Below are positions 11,588 through 23,817 of a DNA stretch of 64,000 bases, piece by piece. Source of the DNA: Prinia subflava (lineage: Eukaryota > Chordata > Aves > Passeriformes > Cisticolidae); the NCBI RefSeq assembly GCF_021018805.1, contig NC_086283.1, positions 55,604,705 through 55,668,704 of the forward strand. The letters run 5' to 3'. The stretch's first letter is position 1; each line of letters opens with the position of its first letter. Under the pieces are notes generated by a model. That model saw only the letters and a list, made by a program, of their open reading frames with translations. It searched no databases and was not told the origin of the DNA. Made by a program: the position numbers and the translations under genes.

Positions 11588-12910
11588 TTGTGTGGTGGTT
11601 TGAGTGTTTACTCTGCTGTGAGATAGGATTACAAGAAAAAGCAAAACAGGCCCAAACTTAAAGGGTGCAATGATAGATTTATTAATACACAGTAAAAGAA
11701 AAAGAATGAAAATCAAAATGAAACTTTCAAAACACTCCTCCCCCAAAACTATCCACTTCTCACAAACAACATAAAGGGACAAAACCTGTGATTTTCAGTC
11801 AGTTTCACCATTTAAAAATAATTTTTTATCAGTTCTTTGGGAGAGGAATCTCTCTTAGAGTCCATGGGGACATCGCCACAAGAAAAACAGTCCTCTGGGG
11901 GCTCCCATGTCACAAATCTGCAGCCACCCAAAAGAAATCTCTGCAAACTGAAATCCCACTCATTACCAGTCTTTCCTATGGCTCCATATGGGTCTATCAG
12001 CTTATTAGGGGTACCGTTTAAGGATGCCTCTTCTAATATAAAACAAAGATTCTCTTCCTCTACCTCTAAATTCACCTTCATTTCAAGAACTAGAGATCTC
12101 CCTTTTCCCTAGGAGCAAAGGGCTTCATATCACTTTTTCTTCCTCTGCTCAAAATTCTCCATTAAATCTCAGTTATATCAGTCCACAACTTTCCACTAGA
12201 GCCATGCATCCCATCCAAACAGCATTCATTCATAAGTTACAGAAAATAGTCCATTCTCCATGATTTTCCAAGAGAAGTCTAGCCTAAAATATCCACTCCT
12301 CAGTCCTTTCCCCCTATTAGTCTTTCTCATTCGCTGACTCCATCTCATGCCGTGTCTTCTCTGTGTTCACTCTGTCCCTTTCTTCTCACTCAGAGAAGGA
12401 TTAGTGCTCTGGAAGTTTAATTTTGCGCCAAGAAAGAGTTAACATTCTTGCCCAGGCCTGCAGATGGTCATACGATCTCTGCCAGGCAGCAGCCTTTAGG
12501 ATTTTCAGAAGCCCTGGGGATGAGGGGAAGAGAACTTCACCACAAGGGACCCCTGAGCGACCTGGCTGGTGGACGCCTCCTGCCCCGCCCCGGTCTCGTG
12601 GGGCAGGCCGGACCATGGCACAGGCCTCAGGAGGGGCCAGCGGGGAGCTGGGCCAGCCCAGATGTGCCCAGAGCTGCCACCAGGGGCTTGGCAGACATGA
12701 GTGGCAGCCTCCCGTCCCCATCGCCGGCAGCTGGGCTGGGGGCCCGGGGCCCCGCCAGGCTGGCAGGCCCCGAGGGGCCACGCGGCCCCGAGCAGGACGG
12801 CCCTTGTACCTGTTCGAGGCAGGAACGGCTTCTCCTGATTTTTAAGCCTGTGTGAGCTATGTTTAAGCCTGTGTCCCTATATTTAAATCTGTATCCCTAA
12901 ATTTAATTGG
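11588..12910 (-). mobile_element. LTR-retrovirus-like block, boundaries uncertain
   Basis: The block begins with TGTGGTGGTTTGAG, which would be the complement of an LTR 3' end. It carries an AATAAA on the minus strand at about 11665-11670, then a pyrimidine-rich stretch and a GC-rich part (12540-12830). A tandem repeat of about 20 bp closes it at 12841-12910. This order resembles an avian LTR read on the minus strand. I found no matching right end or target duplication, so the right limit and class are guesses. Confidence 0.45.
12841..12910. repeat. Tandem repeat, unit about 20 bp
   Basis: Three successive units begin TTTAAGCCTGTGT, TTTAAGCCTGTGT and TTTAAATCTGTAT, each followed by a related tail, with a partial fourth unit TTTAATTGG. 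Divergence rises from left to right. Confidence 0.75.
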
Positions 12911-15900
12911 CTAATCCACTTGTCAGTTTCAAAGTCAGTCACTAAATGTTCTTTTTCCATCCGTGCTAAACCAGCACAGATCCCCATAGCTCAACTGTAT
13001 TTCCAGGTTTGTTTTTTTCTTTGGGTTTTTGTTTTGTTTTGTTGTTGTTCTTGTTTTTTAACTGATCCACAAAGATAAATTCCTGCTGCTGGCATGGTTT
13101 CTTTCCCTCCTATTTCAGGCAGAAGTCATGAGAGTCAAAAGCGTGCAGAGATTTTATGTTACCAAATTAATTGTACTCTTAAGCCTGTCAGAGGGACACT
13201 TAAAAGTTTGAGCTCTACACAGTGGCAGGGGTGAGCCTCTGTAACTCTACACAGAGAACAGTTTTCTGGAATATTTTGTTGCTGAATTCTCAGCTACAAA
13301 CATCTAGACCTAGAACCATTCAATTGCACTTCAAATTGCTGGGGGATTGAGATGCAGAATTCTTTGATCTCACTGTGAATGGCATGGTAGGAAAGGATAT
13401 ATTTCTATGCAAATATATATATGGTTGTCATTTTCTTTTTTTTTTTTTTTTCAGTATTTCTACTTACTGAAGTATTTTTATGTAAATTGAAACAATTGGA
13501 AGTTTCTGTAACAGAAATTTTGCTAATGTTCATATTCCTACTATTAAAGTTTCCATAACTTGCAAGAAATTGGATGTTATCATACTACAGATAAAAGCAA
13601 ACCTGGCCTCCTGAGACCTTGAATTAGTATTTAATTCTACTGGAGGCTGAAACACAAATACAATATAAGGCAAAAATCACACTAGGCTTTTTTTTACTAG
13701 GGTTCATTGAAATCCACCAGCAGACTTGGCAGCCAATTGTACGTGGTGTAAACACAGGCTAAGAAGTAGAAGGTATCTCAGAGACCTACTACCCATGTGC
13801 CAACTAAGAGAAAGAAATAAAAGGAAGATTAAATAGACAGCAGTGGCAAGAGGAATCCACTCACAACTGTCTAAGATTCTTGTTTAAAAATGGAACGAGT
13901 TTCGCAGTAGTACCTTAGGTTGATAATGAAAAAGGTCTGATGTGTATGGGGGTGGGGTCAGCCTCAGAAGAGAAGAGAAGCAGTATTTACATTAGGAAAT
14001 ACAGAAAACTGGTGGATAGCATGGTGCTAAGTTCATTATTTTTGTTTACTGAGTGTACATAATTAAAACAAAAAAAAAGCAAACTTGCTTTGGATTTGCC
14101 TAGGTTTTTTAGTGGCTGCCATCTTAACTCTGACTTCTACCATGCCTTCCACTGAATTCATTAGGCTTCTCAAGTCAAAAATAAGAATTCCCGAATTTAA
14201 CCTCACACATTAGATATAATTGCCATTATCAAAATTGTGCACTTCATATGAGTTACAATCTCTTTGATAAAACTTTAGGAAACTGCATTAAACAAAGGGG
14301 AGCACATGCTTCTATCAGTCAAACATTACTCAAGACAGACAGAGTTAAACTAAACTTCCATAAACTATTACTGTTAATTGAAACTGATATTGCTGAAACT
14401 GGGAGGATTTCTGAAGGGTCAGTGAATAGTGATGGTGATGATGATATTTAATGGCATCTTGTTTCCAGGAAAGGCATCCTGATCTCATAGGTTTTAGAAG
14501 GCTGTCAAATTGCATTGCTTTGATTAAATTTTGAGTTCCAAACCAATTGTTTCCATTATCAAAAATATACTAGTTGACAGAGTAAGCCATGTTGGATTCT
14601 TTTGACATTTGTTCAAAAACAAATCCTGTGACTGGAAACATTTTGCACCAGCTTCAGCCAGCAAGGTGCTCTGAACAATTTTGACTCTGATGGCATGGGC
14701 TGCCTCAAACAGTTCCCTAGCTTCAGCAACATTTTAATCCTCACCTTTTCTCATTAACAAGTTGATAACCTATTTTCCAGGGTAAGCAGTAAATTTTTTC
14801 CTGACTTTTGTTACTTATTTGCATAACCATGGCAGGCAGTGGGTCTGGACATGGACCCCACAAAGGTAGTCACCTGTGCACCCTGTCATTACCCTTCTCC
14901 AGCCTTTCTTTTTGTGACATTTGGCCTTATCAAACAATCTTTTTCTTCCCTAGGGAAAGGAAGATGCACACAATCTTTACAGCAGTCATTTCTCTCTGTC
15001 CCGGTGTGTTTCTTTCAGATCGCCTGTATTTCTTGCTAGGCTTGGAAGCACAACTTGCCTATTTGCAAATGTACTGCCATAGTTGCCTGTGGGGTATTAA
15101 CAGCACAAGAAGTGACTGTCGGGTAATTTTCTGTGACCCAAGTGCTGGCATAAATTAGAGCAGCTATAGGATAGCTGCCATGTGTGCTCACCAGCTGTGT
15201 GAAACTAGCATAGCAGTTCTCTTGTCAGTGTCTCCACAGCGTTTTGCTAGCTCCGTGCCACTCAGAAGAAGTGAAGATACGCCCTAACAACCTCTGACAG
15301 CCCCGCTGTGGTCTGTTAGGAACCATTGTTCCAATTCTCTTGCTCTACAGACACTGTAGAGGCCAGGCACTGTCAACCTTGCTGCTTTCTCCAAGCCTTT
15401 TAGATGCAGATTGTAGTCCCAGTAACAAAGCTTACCTAAGTTGATAGTTCACAGTCCTTCTCTTACAACAGCTGCAGAAATCTTGCTGCCTGCAAACCTG
15501 TTCAGTTCAAGCAATCTGCAATCCTTCCCCTGAAGCTTGGAACAGCCTTTTATAACCTCAGCAATCACCAACCCCTTACCAGGGCTGAAGTTTTATAAAG
15601 AGCTCAGAAAAGCATGTAAGAAAATTGGCTTTAAATTTTTTTAAAGTTTTCAGCATAATTATGTCCAGTAAGCCAATCCATTGCATTCAAAATCCTCTTT
15701 CTCCTAGATGATGATTTTTACACCACTTTTCCAAGAGTGAGTATTACCCATGCCACAACAGCAAAGATACTGCAAAGCTTTTGAGAAAATTTAGGCGTTT
15801 CAAATGATCTCTAGTGTACCTTTAATCATCCAAATAATGTCATCCAAGTGACATTCATCCCTTACTCTATTCCACTTTCCTGCAGATTTCCATTTTAATA

Positions 15901-16728
15901 AAAAAACTCCCTACAAAAACTCATAAAAATCCTCCATTAAAGCCTTCTGTAAAGATAAGTTCATCTATAAATGGCCCATGAAATAATATAAATTCCTTCA
16001 GTCTTACTCTCAAAATGAGGGCACGTGAAGAGGCAACTGTGATTCACTTCTATGGTTGAAGGACAGTGGTGCAGATTTCAAAAATCCTTTCTAAAAATTA
16101 GGTGTGTTTTTTTTTAATAATGTATCGCAAAGGTATCATGAGTCTGATTTATGAATCCTATCTTACAGCAATTAGCACTTTCTGAATAATTTCATTTTGT
16201 AAAGACGTTCAATATAGAAATGAGCTTGTGTATGAAAAATAACAAACATATCCTGCTTTGAAGGACTGCTTTTCAGTTTCTCAGAAACTAATTGAAATTT
16301 TAGAAAAGGCAAGTGGTTCAACAATTTTCTCCCTATGTGCCCAATGAATCTCATCCATTCAAGGTGTGTGAGAAAGAACAGGAAACTCTGGTTCACATCA
16401 AATTTTGTTGGAGGACAAGATAGAAAATACTAAATAATTATAAGGTAACTATTACTGTTGTGATACCCCTTAGGCTTCTATGTCAAGTAGTAGAAACTTT
16501 ATGCCACACCGATGTTGCACTTCGGGCAGGAATCATATTAGCATTGTGCTCTTCCTTTAGTCCTGAAGTGCTCTCAAAGACTGTTTAGAAGTTAAGTTAT
16601 GGCTTTATGTGGTCTGACTTATATCAAAATTTGGTAAGTGCACACAGAGAAAAAGATGGTGTGAATATGCCACTGGGGTGATAGGGAAAAGCTCTCTAAT
16701 TCCAGAAACATGTAAAACACAATCTCAG
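12911..16728. other. Non-coding DNA, nothing recognised apart from a T16 run
   Basis: AT-rich sequence with a homopolymer T run at 13436-13451. No conserved exon or RNA gene is seen. The 116-codon frame at 14808-15158 has no recognisable family features. Confidence 0.45.
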
Positions 16729-16732
16729 TTAC

Positions 16733-17429
16733 TGATACTACTGTGTGAACTCTGGAATTGCTGCAGTAATCTGGAGTGTAAAGCTTGCTGTGAAAAATGT
16801 GAAATGATTAATTCATGTTCTTATGGTTAATGATAAATTGAAAACTATAAAAACTGTATATATATGTGTGTTGTATGAAAGTACTGGCAGGCACCACCCC
16901 AGAAGCTCACATTCAGAAAGAGACAAAAGGTTTACGGGAAACCAGCAGTCTCCTCAAGTACCGGGAGGAGACCCATCAAGATGAGGCGGCAGGGCCATCA
17001 ACACCCCCAGCCGACACCCTCACAGATCATCAAGCATCATCATCCATATCTCGGACCATTAATCAGACAGGAAATCTGCCGAAACCAGAAATTAACACCT
17101 TACCGGAGAGAGAGAACTCTTTTCAGCTGAGCCGGAGACACCCATGAATTTGAATAGCTAGCTTGGACACAAAGGGGAAAATGAAGAAATATTGCCAAGG
17201 GCAGAATAAAGTGCATAAAAACCAAGCCCCGAACCGGGCAAATTTGTGAACCTAGGGGGAGACAGGAGACTGCCGGGTTCTGTGTCTCGAGGTTCACCCT
17301 TGGCATTTTTCTGGGAAAAAGACTCTCAAGTGTCTCTGCTGTTGGTGAGTTTATCGAAATTCTGTAATTCGATCTTTTGTTAATAAACCAAATTATTTTA
17401 ATTGGAATATTGTATTAGCATTTATAACA
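16733..17429 (+). mobile_element. Probable class I (gammaretrovirus-like) solo LTR
   Basis: The right part has the order of a plus-strand LTR: CATAAAA at 17214-17220 as a TATA-like box, a GC-richer R region, AATAAA at 17382-17387 and an end in TTTATAACA at 17429. If the left end is TGATACTAC at 16733, the flanks share TTAC at 16729-16732 and 17430-17433, a 4-bp duplication as expected for class I elements. The left boundary is less certain than the right. No internal retroviral sequence adjoins it. Confidence 0.55.
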
Positions 17430-17726
17430 TTACCATTATAAGATTGCTTGTTTTTTAGATATAGGAGACATTAGAGAATATTTTATACTGAGTTCTAACA
17501 AGTGCTTCAGTCTTATAGACGTTCCTTAATAGCTTCATAAAACTGTCAATTTTTCCTTGTCCTAATGGCACCAGCAAATGTTAAATGCCACCAGTAATAA
17601 TTTAATCGGTCACTTGCTTCTTTCCAGAAATTTTACCTTTTCTGATCTGGTTTGACAGCCTTATAATGACAAAAATTTGGCATAATGTTTGGGGTTAGAT
17701 TTGTTTCTTTTTCACTTAAGGATTTT

Positions 17727-18504
17727 TTTTTTTTTTTCCCCATAAGTGGCTAGGAGGCTTAAGGACTGAGTACTTAAACAAAGAAGTGGCCGAAGGAGAT
17801 GGCAGCACTGAGCTACACCTATTGTTTTTGGGTTTCTGGGAGTTTCCCTTAGAGAGGGAGATAACAGAGTTTTGGGAGAAGTAAAAGACAGGGTTGGAGG
17901 CAGCTTCGCTCTCCTGCACTTGGCACTGGGGAGGACGGTCGGGCTGCTGCTCGCTGTGGAAAGAGTTCACTGTCATCACTCCGTCTCATCCTGGGAAAAC
18001 TACCATCATCTGCTCGTGTACCCAGGAATCCTGAGCTCGCTTTCTCCTGCCCTGCTGGGCTGGCCCTGCCGCTGCTTCCTCAGCACTTTGAGGTTCCCCT
18101 GCTGCTCTGTAGCCCTGCCCTGCCCAGCCCTGCTGGGACACCCCTGCTGCTCCAGCTGCCAGCGCAGAGCTCCTCATCTCATCCACCGGCCCGAGACTTT
18201 CCTTCCTTCCAGTTCGGCCTCTCGGAGCCCTGCAGGGGCACCGAGATCAAACTGCCCCGGGCTTTTGTAAAAGAAAGCCCTCGAGGTTCCTGGTTCTGTT
18301 TATTATTAATGCTGCAACTGTTGTTATTTGTTTGTTTTGTCATACATACCAGTTATAGAACTGTTATTCCTATCCCCGTACCTCTGCCTGAAAGCCCCTT
18401 TAATTTTCTAAATTATAATAATTTGGAGGGAGGGGATTTGAATTTTCCATCTCTAGGGAGATCCTGCCCTTCCCGAGCAGATACCTGTCTTTCAAACCAA
18501 GACA
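17727..18504. mobile_element. LTR-like block ending AAACCAAGACA
   Basis: The right end, CTGTCTTTCAAACCAAGACA, is a TG/CA-type LTR terminus of a kind I associate with songbird retroviral LTRs. The body contains a GC-rich promoter-like part (about 17880-18260). A TTTATT at 18298-18303 reads as AATAAA on the minus strand. A T15-like run near 17728-17741 marks the left edge. No matching left terminus or duplication was found and orientation is unresolved. Confidence 0.45.
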
Positions 18505-19073
18505 CATATATTTGTTGTCACTACTATTGACCACCCTATTCAACCAATTTAAGTGACCCATAGTAGACAAAAAAGAAAGATTATACAGAGCAGTAACAAA
18601 AAGAGCCATTTGTTCCCTTTCATCAGAGGAAATGTCACTGCCTAAAAACCCCTCAAGAACTGACAAAATACAGATTCTATAATCTTAATAGATAGCAATA
18701 CATACAGAACATTTTCTTTCAGAGTCAGTGAGATTTGCCTTAGTATATTTTCTTTTGTCATCAGGAAATTATAATTGTTCTTTGGTGTTTTAGACTAGGT
18801 AAGCAGGAACTGAAGTTCAGCCAACGCTTTGTCTATAATTTCCTGATATTATTTAAAAAGCACATGAAAGGGGGAAATCAATTCACTATTCCATAGCAGT
18901 TTGATCACAGTCCTGGGTGTTTAAATGCCAAATATGCAATAATTCAGTTTATAAGTACACATATCCCAGCATTTAACAGAAAGCAGTGGGCACATTGCTG
19001 GTTAACGCACTTATTATGGGTTAGCACTGGCCAGATGTTAATGCACCCATGAATATATATTTTTTCCTTAACA
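18505..19073. other. Non-coding DNA, nothing recognised
   Basis: AT-rich sequence between two LTR-like blocks, with no recognised element or exon. Confidence 0.4.
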
Positions 19074-20221
19074 ACTACTGTGGGATGTGATCAGGAACAG
19101 AGCAGAGCAGGCTTAAATCTTGAAAACAAAAAAACCCCAAAACTTTATTACATTACATAAGAACAGAGACAGAAAACTCTTAAGCACACAGAGACAGAAA
19201 TAAAAACTTCTCAGAACATCTCTTCTCCCAGTTTCCACCCCCCACACATTACTCTTCACAGACCAAACCTTTGGATTTTAAATCAAACAATCACCACTCA
19301 AAAAAACCCCAATCTTCAATTCAGCAAGGGAGAGAGGAGTCTCTCTCACACCACAGACTGTTCTTCAGAAAACACGGGTCCACCCCTTATGTGTTCCCAT
19401 GTCACCTGTGGCACTGCCCGGAGAAGTCTGCCAGGGTGACACTCTCTTTTTCCTATGTCCAGCGCTCTCACCGCTGTCCATAGTCTAAAGCTACATACAG
19501 GGCTCTTTTAAGGATGCTTGCATGCCGAGCTCTCCCCCTTTTTCCCCAGGGGCCGAGGTTCTGAGAGCAGGTCTGCCCTGAGGGCAGAGGGCTCCACCTC
19601 ACCCTCCCCCTCTCTTCTCTGCTCGCTCCACTCTTCAAGTGCCAGTCACTGTAGCAAAAGCAGGGGCAGCTGTATCCACCCAAAATGCAGTTTATGTTCA
19701 AAAGAGACTAAATTCAGTCCATGGCTAACATTATGCAAGAAAAGTCTAGCTCAACAGCCACTCCTCTTCAATCTCTGCTCATCTGGGTTTTTTTTTTTCA
19801 TCTCCTTTTATCATCTCGGTCCCAGGCTGCTTCCCCAGGCACTTCCACAGTTTTCTACCCCTCCATTCTGGCTGGGGCAGCTCAGTTCCAGAGTCCTGTC
19901 CACTCTCTTCTCTCCCCGGGGCCCCAGCTTATTTTAGTTCCACCGCGTGGTTCTCCTCAGCCCAGCCACGTGGCTCCCCTCCTCCACTCAGCCCAAAGCT
20001 GAGCAGGGGAGAGGAGATGTTTCCACTGCTGAAACCGGAATCTAGAAGAGCCCGAACCCCCCTGGAGTCCTGCTTTTAACTCTTTGTGTCCTCAGAGGCA
20101 TGTCCAAACCTCTGAGTGACCAATCCAGGTGCCAGCAGAAAACCTGATCACTGATTGGTCTGCCCACATCCCCCTGGAAAAATTGACAATAATTTCAATA
20201 ATTTCCCCCGCAACCACGACA
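19074..20221 (-). mobile_element. Long LTR-like block, minus-strand orientation
   Basis: On the minus strand the block starts TGTCGTGGTTGCGG at 20221. It has a TTAAAAG TATA-like box near 20070, a GC-rich body, AATAAA near 19144-19149 and an end in CATCCCACA at 19074. This is the order of a U3-R-U5 LTR of about 1.1 kb. Flanking bases do not form an obvious target duplication, so one boundary may be wrong or the copy may be rearranged. Confidence 0.5.
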
Positions 20222-20539
20222 GCACTGTTTCAGTTCAGTCCTCAGCAGTAACTGACTTCTTAACAACAGCAGCACAGAATTTTGTCTTAGAAATATCAAT
20301 AAAAAAGCTTCTCTGAGATGCTCCATACCTCTTCTGCCTACTCATTGTTGGGTCTTGCCCCTGTAGCATTTTTGTATCATTGAATATCCTAGTGACTGCT
20401 GACAAGACAAGGCAGATCCTGGACAGAAGCTTTTTTTTGCACTTGTTTTCACTCCACAGATGTTTTTCAATCCAGCTCAGTGTTTAGCCATACAAAGTAC
20501 ATGGGAAAACAAATTCAGACTAATAAGGGAAAGAGAAGT

Positions 20540-21448
20540 CAGCAGATTCTACCCATCTTTGAGCAGGGTTTGGGGAAGGAGATAATTCAAGACAGCCAAC
20601 ATGGCTTCACTTCCTGCCTGACCAACCCACTGACCTTCTACAATGGAGTGGCTCAATCACTGGACAGGTGAAGAGCTACAGGAGAGCTAATCTACTTGGA
20701 CTTCTGTAAAGACTTACATGGTCCACCACAACATCCTTTGTTCTAAATTGGATTGGATGGCTGGACTGTTTAGTGCATGAAAAGTTGGTTGGATGGTGGC
20801 ATCCAGAGTGTGGCGGTCAACATCCTGATGGAGTGTCCTGATGGAGACAAGTGGTGTCTCTCAGGGGTCCGTACTGGGACCAGTGCTAATATCTTAATAT
20901 CTTCATTAATGACACAGATGAAGTGATCAAGTGTACCCTCAGCAAGTCCGCAGATGACACCAAGCTGAGTGGTCTGGTTGACACAACTGAGGGATCGGAT
21001 TTTTTCCAGAGGGACTGGGACAAGCTCAAGAAGTGGGCCCATGGGAATCTCATGAGGTTTAACAAGACCAAGTGCAAGCTGCTGCAACTGGGTTGGGCCC
21101 ACCAACCCAGGCTGGGGCATGAATAGATGGAGAGCAGCCCTGGGGAGAAGGACTTGGGGGTGCTGCTGGGTGAGAGGCTGAACATAACACAGCCATGGGC
21201 ACTCCCAGCCCAGAAAGCCAAACGTGTCCTGGGCTGCATTCAAAGCAGCGTGGGCAGCAGGGGAGGGAGGGGATTCTGCCCCTCTGCTCTGCTCTGGGGA
21301 GACCCCACCTGGAACCCTGCATCCAGCCCTGAGGTCACAGCATGGGAAGGACGTGGAACTGTTGGAGCGGGAGGAGGTCCAGACATGTCCAGAGGGCTGG
21401 AGCACACCTCTATGAAGAGAGCCTGGGAGAGCTGGGGTTGTCCATCCA
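20540..21448 (+). mobile_element. CR1 LINE, 5' part of an interrupted copy
   Basis: Translated fragments in several frames match the CR1 reverse-transcriptase region: QHGFT near 20600, then a VPQGS-like stretch, ADDTKLSG near 20955, and the downstream thumb region. The frame is broken by indels and stops, so it is a dead copy. It continues at 21989 after an inserted LTR. Confidence 0.88.
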
Positions 21449-21983
21449 TGTCCTGGGGTGACAGGACATTTTCATGCTTTGTATCCCAAATCGTGGTTGT
21501 TTTTTTTTTTTCCCCTGTTCCCGTGTGCCCAGTTTATTTTGTCTGTGGCTGAGCCCCTCCCCCGGCTGCTTGCTTCTGGCTTGCTGCTAGCTTTAGGCTG
21601 CTTTTGCTGGCTTTGCTCTTTGCTTTCTGTTTTTTGCTTGCTTTTTTGCCATCTTTTTCTGCTTTTGTTTCCCCTTCTTTCCTTCTTCCCTTCCCTGAAG
21701 ACATCGGACCTGCTTCGGGCCCTGATTCGGGAACATCAAGGGAAAACCCCCCGGAGTCTGCATGTGAAAGAAGCTTTGGCACCCTCCCCAGCAGAGACTG
21801 CTCACCCTCTCTTGGACTGGTGAAAACATTTCTTGTCATCTCGGACTGTTTTCCTTGTGTTGGGGAGTGTTTTTTTCATTGTTTCTCAATAAACAAGTTT
21901 TTTCCACCTTCTCCTCTGAGGAAATTCCTCCCGAACCCGGTGGTGGGGGAGGGAGTTGTGGAATTTTGTCCTAAACTAGGACA
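21449..21983 (+). mobile_element. Solo LTR inserted in CR1 (class III/ERVL-like by duplication size)
   Basis: A 535-bp LTR with perfect 6-bp inverted ends TGTCCT...AGGACA sits inside the CR1 copy. The flanks repeat ATCCA (21444-21448 and 21984-21988), a 5-bp target duplication. AATAAA lies at 21888-21893 on the plus strand. No internal retroviral sequence is present, so it is a solo LTR left by LTR-LTR recombination. Confidence 0.85.
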
Positions 21984-21988
21984 ATCCA

Positions 21989-22359
21989 GCAGGAGAAGGC
22001 CTCATGGAGACCTTACAGAAGAATTTCAGTACCTCAAGGGCGCCTATGAGAAAGAAGGGGACAAACCTTCTGCCAGTGGTGACAGGATGAAGGATAATAA
22101 TTTTAAACTATAAGAGAGTTGACATAGACCTATGAGAGTTACATTAGGCATAAGGAAGAAGGTTTTGTTTCAATTAGACTGGTAAATTACTGAAATAAGT
22201 TACCCAGGGAAATGGGAGATACCCTGTCCCTAAGAACATTCAAGGTCAGGTTGGATGAGTTTCTGATCTAGTTGATGATGTCCCTGGTCATTGCAGGGAG
22301 TTGGACGAGATGACCTTTAAAGGTCACTTTCAAGCTAGACTGTTCCATGATTCTATGAT
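21989..22359 (+). mobile_element. CR1 LINE, 3' part of the interrupted copy
   Basis: The sequence resumes with the CR1 segment GAGAAGGCCTCATGGAGACC, which follows directly on the part left of the LTR. It runs to the CR1 3' tail, CATGATTCTATGAT, at 22359. Confidence 0.88.
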
Positions 22360-22361
22360 CT

Positions 22362-22408
22362 TCACAGGTCCCTCCCCACGTCAGCCATTCTGTGACTGTG
22401 CATGATTC
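22362..22408 (+). mobile_element. Second short CR1 3'-tail fragment
   Basis: Immediately after the first CR1 tail, the words GGTCCCTCCCCACGTCAGCC and ATTCTGTGACTGTG resemble another CR1 3' terminus. It could be a separate very short insertion or a tail duplication. Confidence 0.5.
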
Positions 22409-23817
22409 ATAACATGGAATATCTATGGAGCTAAGCACCCTTTCTCTTCTTCAATGTTTTCTCTCTGAGTTTCTCTCTCAGACTTTTGCCTTCTTGTGTC
22501 ACTAAGCCCTTTAATATCTGCTGAATCAGTGAATCCTGTATACTTCAGACCTAATTTTGAAGATGCATTTTAGATCTGGGAAGGTTTTGTGTTTCTGTTC
22601 CTGGCAATAAAATAAAGATGTCATTAGAAGGGGCTGAGGGAAGTGGTAATAAAATTCAGGCTTTAAAGCGAATGACAGGCAAATGGCTTGCAAAGGAGAT
22701 GGGAACTAATGCAACAAAATGCTGTCGTTCTGCAATTTTACGCATCAGGGACATCATTACGTTGCCCAACTTTGTATGAATAAACTAGAAGGACTCTGAA
22801 AGATAATTTCATCTGGATATATGGTTTTGATTTAAAGCTATAACCTCATAACAAACTTCATGTGAAAAATTAAATTCATTTGTATGACGCTATTAAAAGG
22901 AGATAGATTTTCTTAGTTCTTTATATTTGTCATCAGTACCTAAGTACGGCACAAGCTAGACATTGAAAGAGTGAGGGAATGAAAGATGATTCAAGACTGT
23001 AGAAGTTCCTACTGATTGCCAATTTTTTGTCATTGGAGGACAGTTTTACAAAAAAGAGATAAATTCAGATGTGCAGTAGCACTGGTACTGCCATTTTGTT
23101 TATTAAAGACATTTCCCATACTTTTTACTGAGTTCAAAAACATAAAAACCCAGTAACACAGTATGTGACTAGATTTTACATGCAGGATGGGGGCAAACCA
23201 GAGAAAAACAAATGTAGGTATCTCGGGCTCTGATAAAAAGCAAAGCAAAGAAAGAGTATGTTAGTATTAGCTTGGCATTTGGTCCCTCAGCCACACCCAG
23301 GTAAAGCAGTGGGATGCAGAGTGCTACAGAAATGTTTTTCATAACAAGTTTCCCTTGTTTCTTGAATGTCACTATGAAGTATTCTGTATTGAGGGCTTAA
23401 ATTACATCTATGCGAGTCCTTCAGTTGCTTTTTATTAAATCTTTTTCAATTCTTCCTTTCTTCCTGCAGTTTCTTTCCTTCTATTTCTTGAGCTATTTTT
23501 TCACATATACTTTAATGTCTACTGTAATTAAACTTTGTGTTTAAGCACATACTCTGTTTCCTGCACCATATCTTCTCCTTCCTTTCAAATTTCTATCCTT
23601 TAATTATTCACTTTTGCCCCTACATATCAGGGCTAGTAAAATAGCTTACGCACACACTATCTTCCTACTTCATATGCAAAAAGAAAAATCTATTTTCTTG
23701 ACTTCTTATATGTTTTCCTCCAAACTTTCTTTCCCGTCATCCACCAGTGTCTGGTCCTGTCATATACACAACATTTATGCTTTATTTTTAGTGCTTCTTT
23801 TGCCTGGTGCCAAGCTC
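22409..23817. other. Non-coding DNA, nothing recognised
   Basis: AT-rich sequence without recognised elements or exons. Confidence 0.4.

Noticed and set aside
16500..16570. Segment with TTCGGGCAGG...ATATTAGCAT reminiscent of U6 RNA words
   Set aside because: The order and spacing do not match U6 and no promoter or T-terminator fits.
20770..21405. 211-codon minus-strand frame
   Set aside because: It is the antisense shadow of a CR1 copy that is clearly coding-derived on the plus strand.
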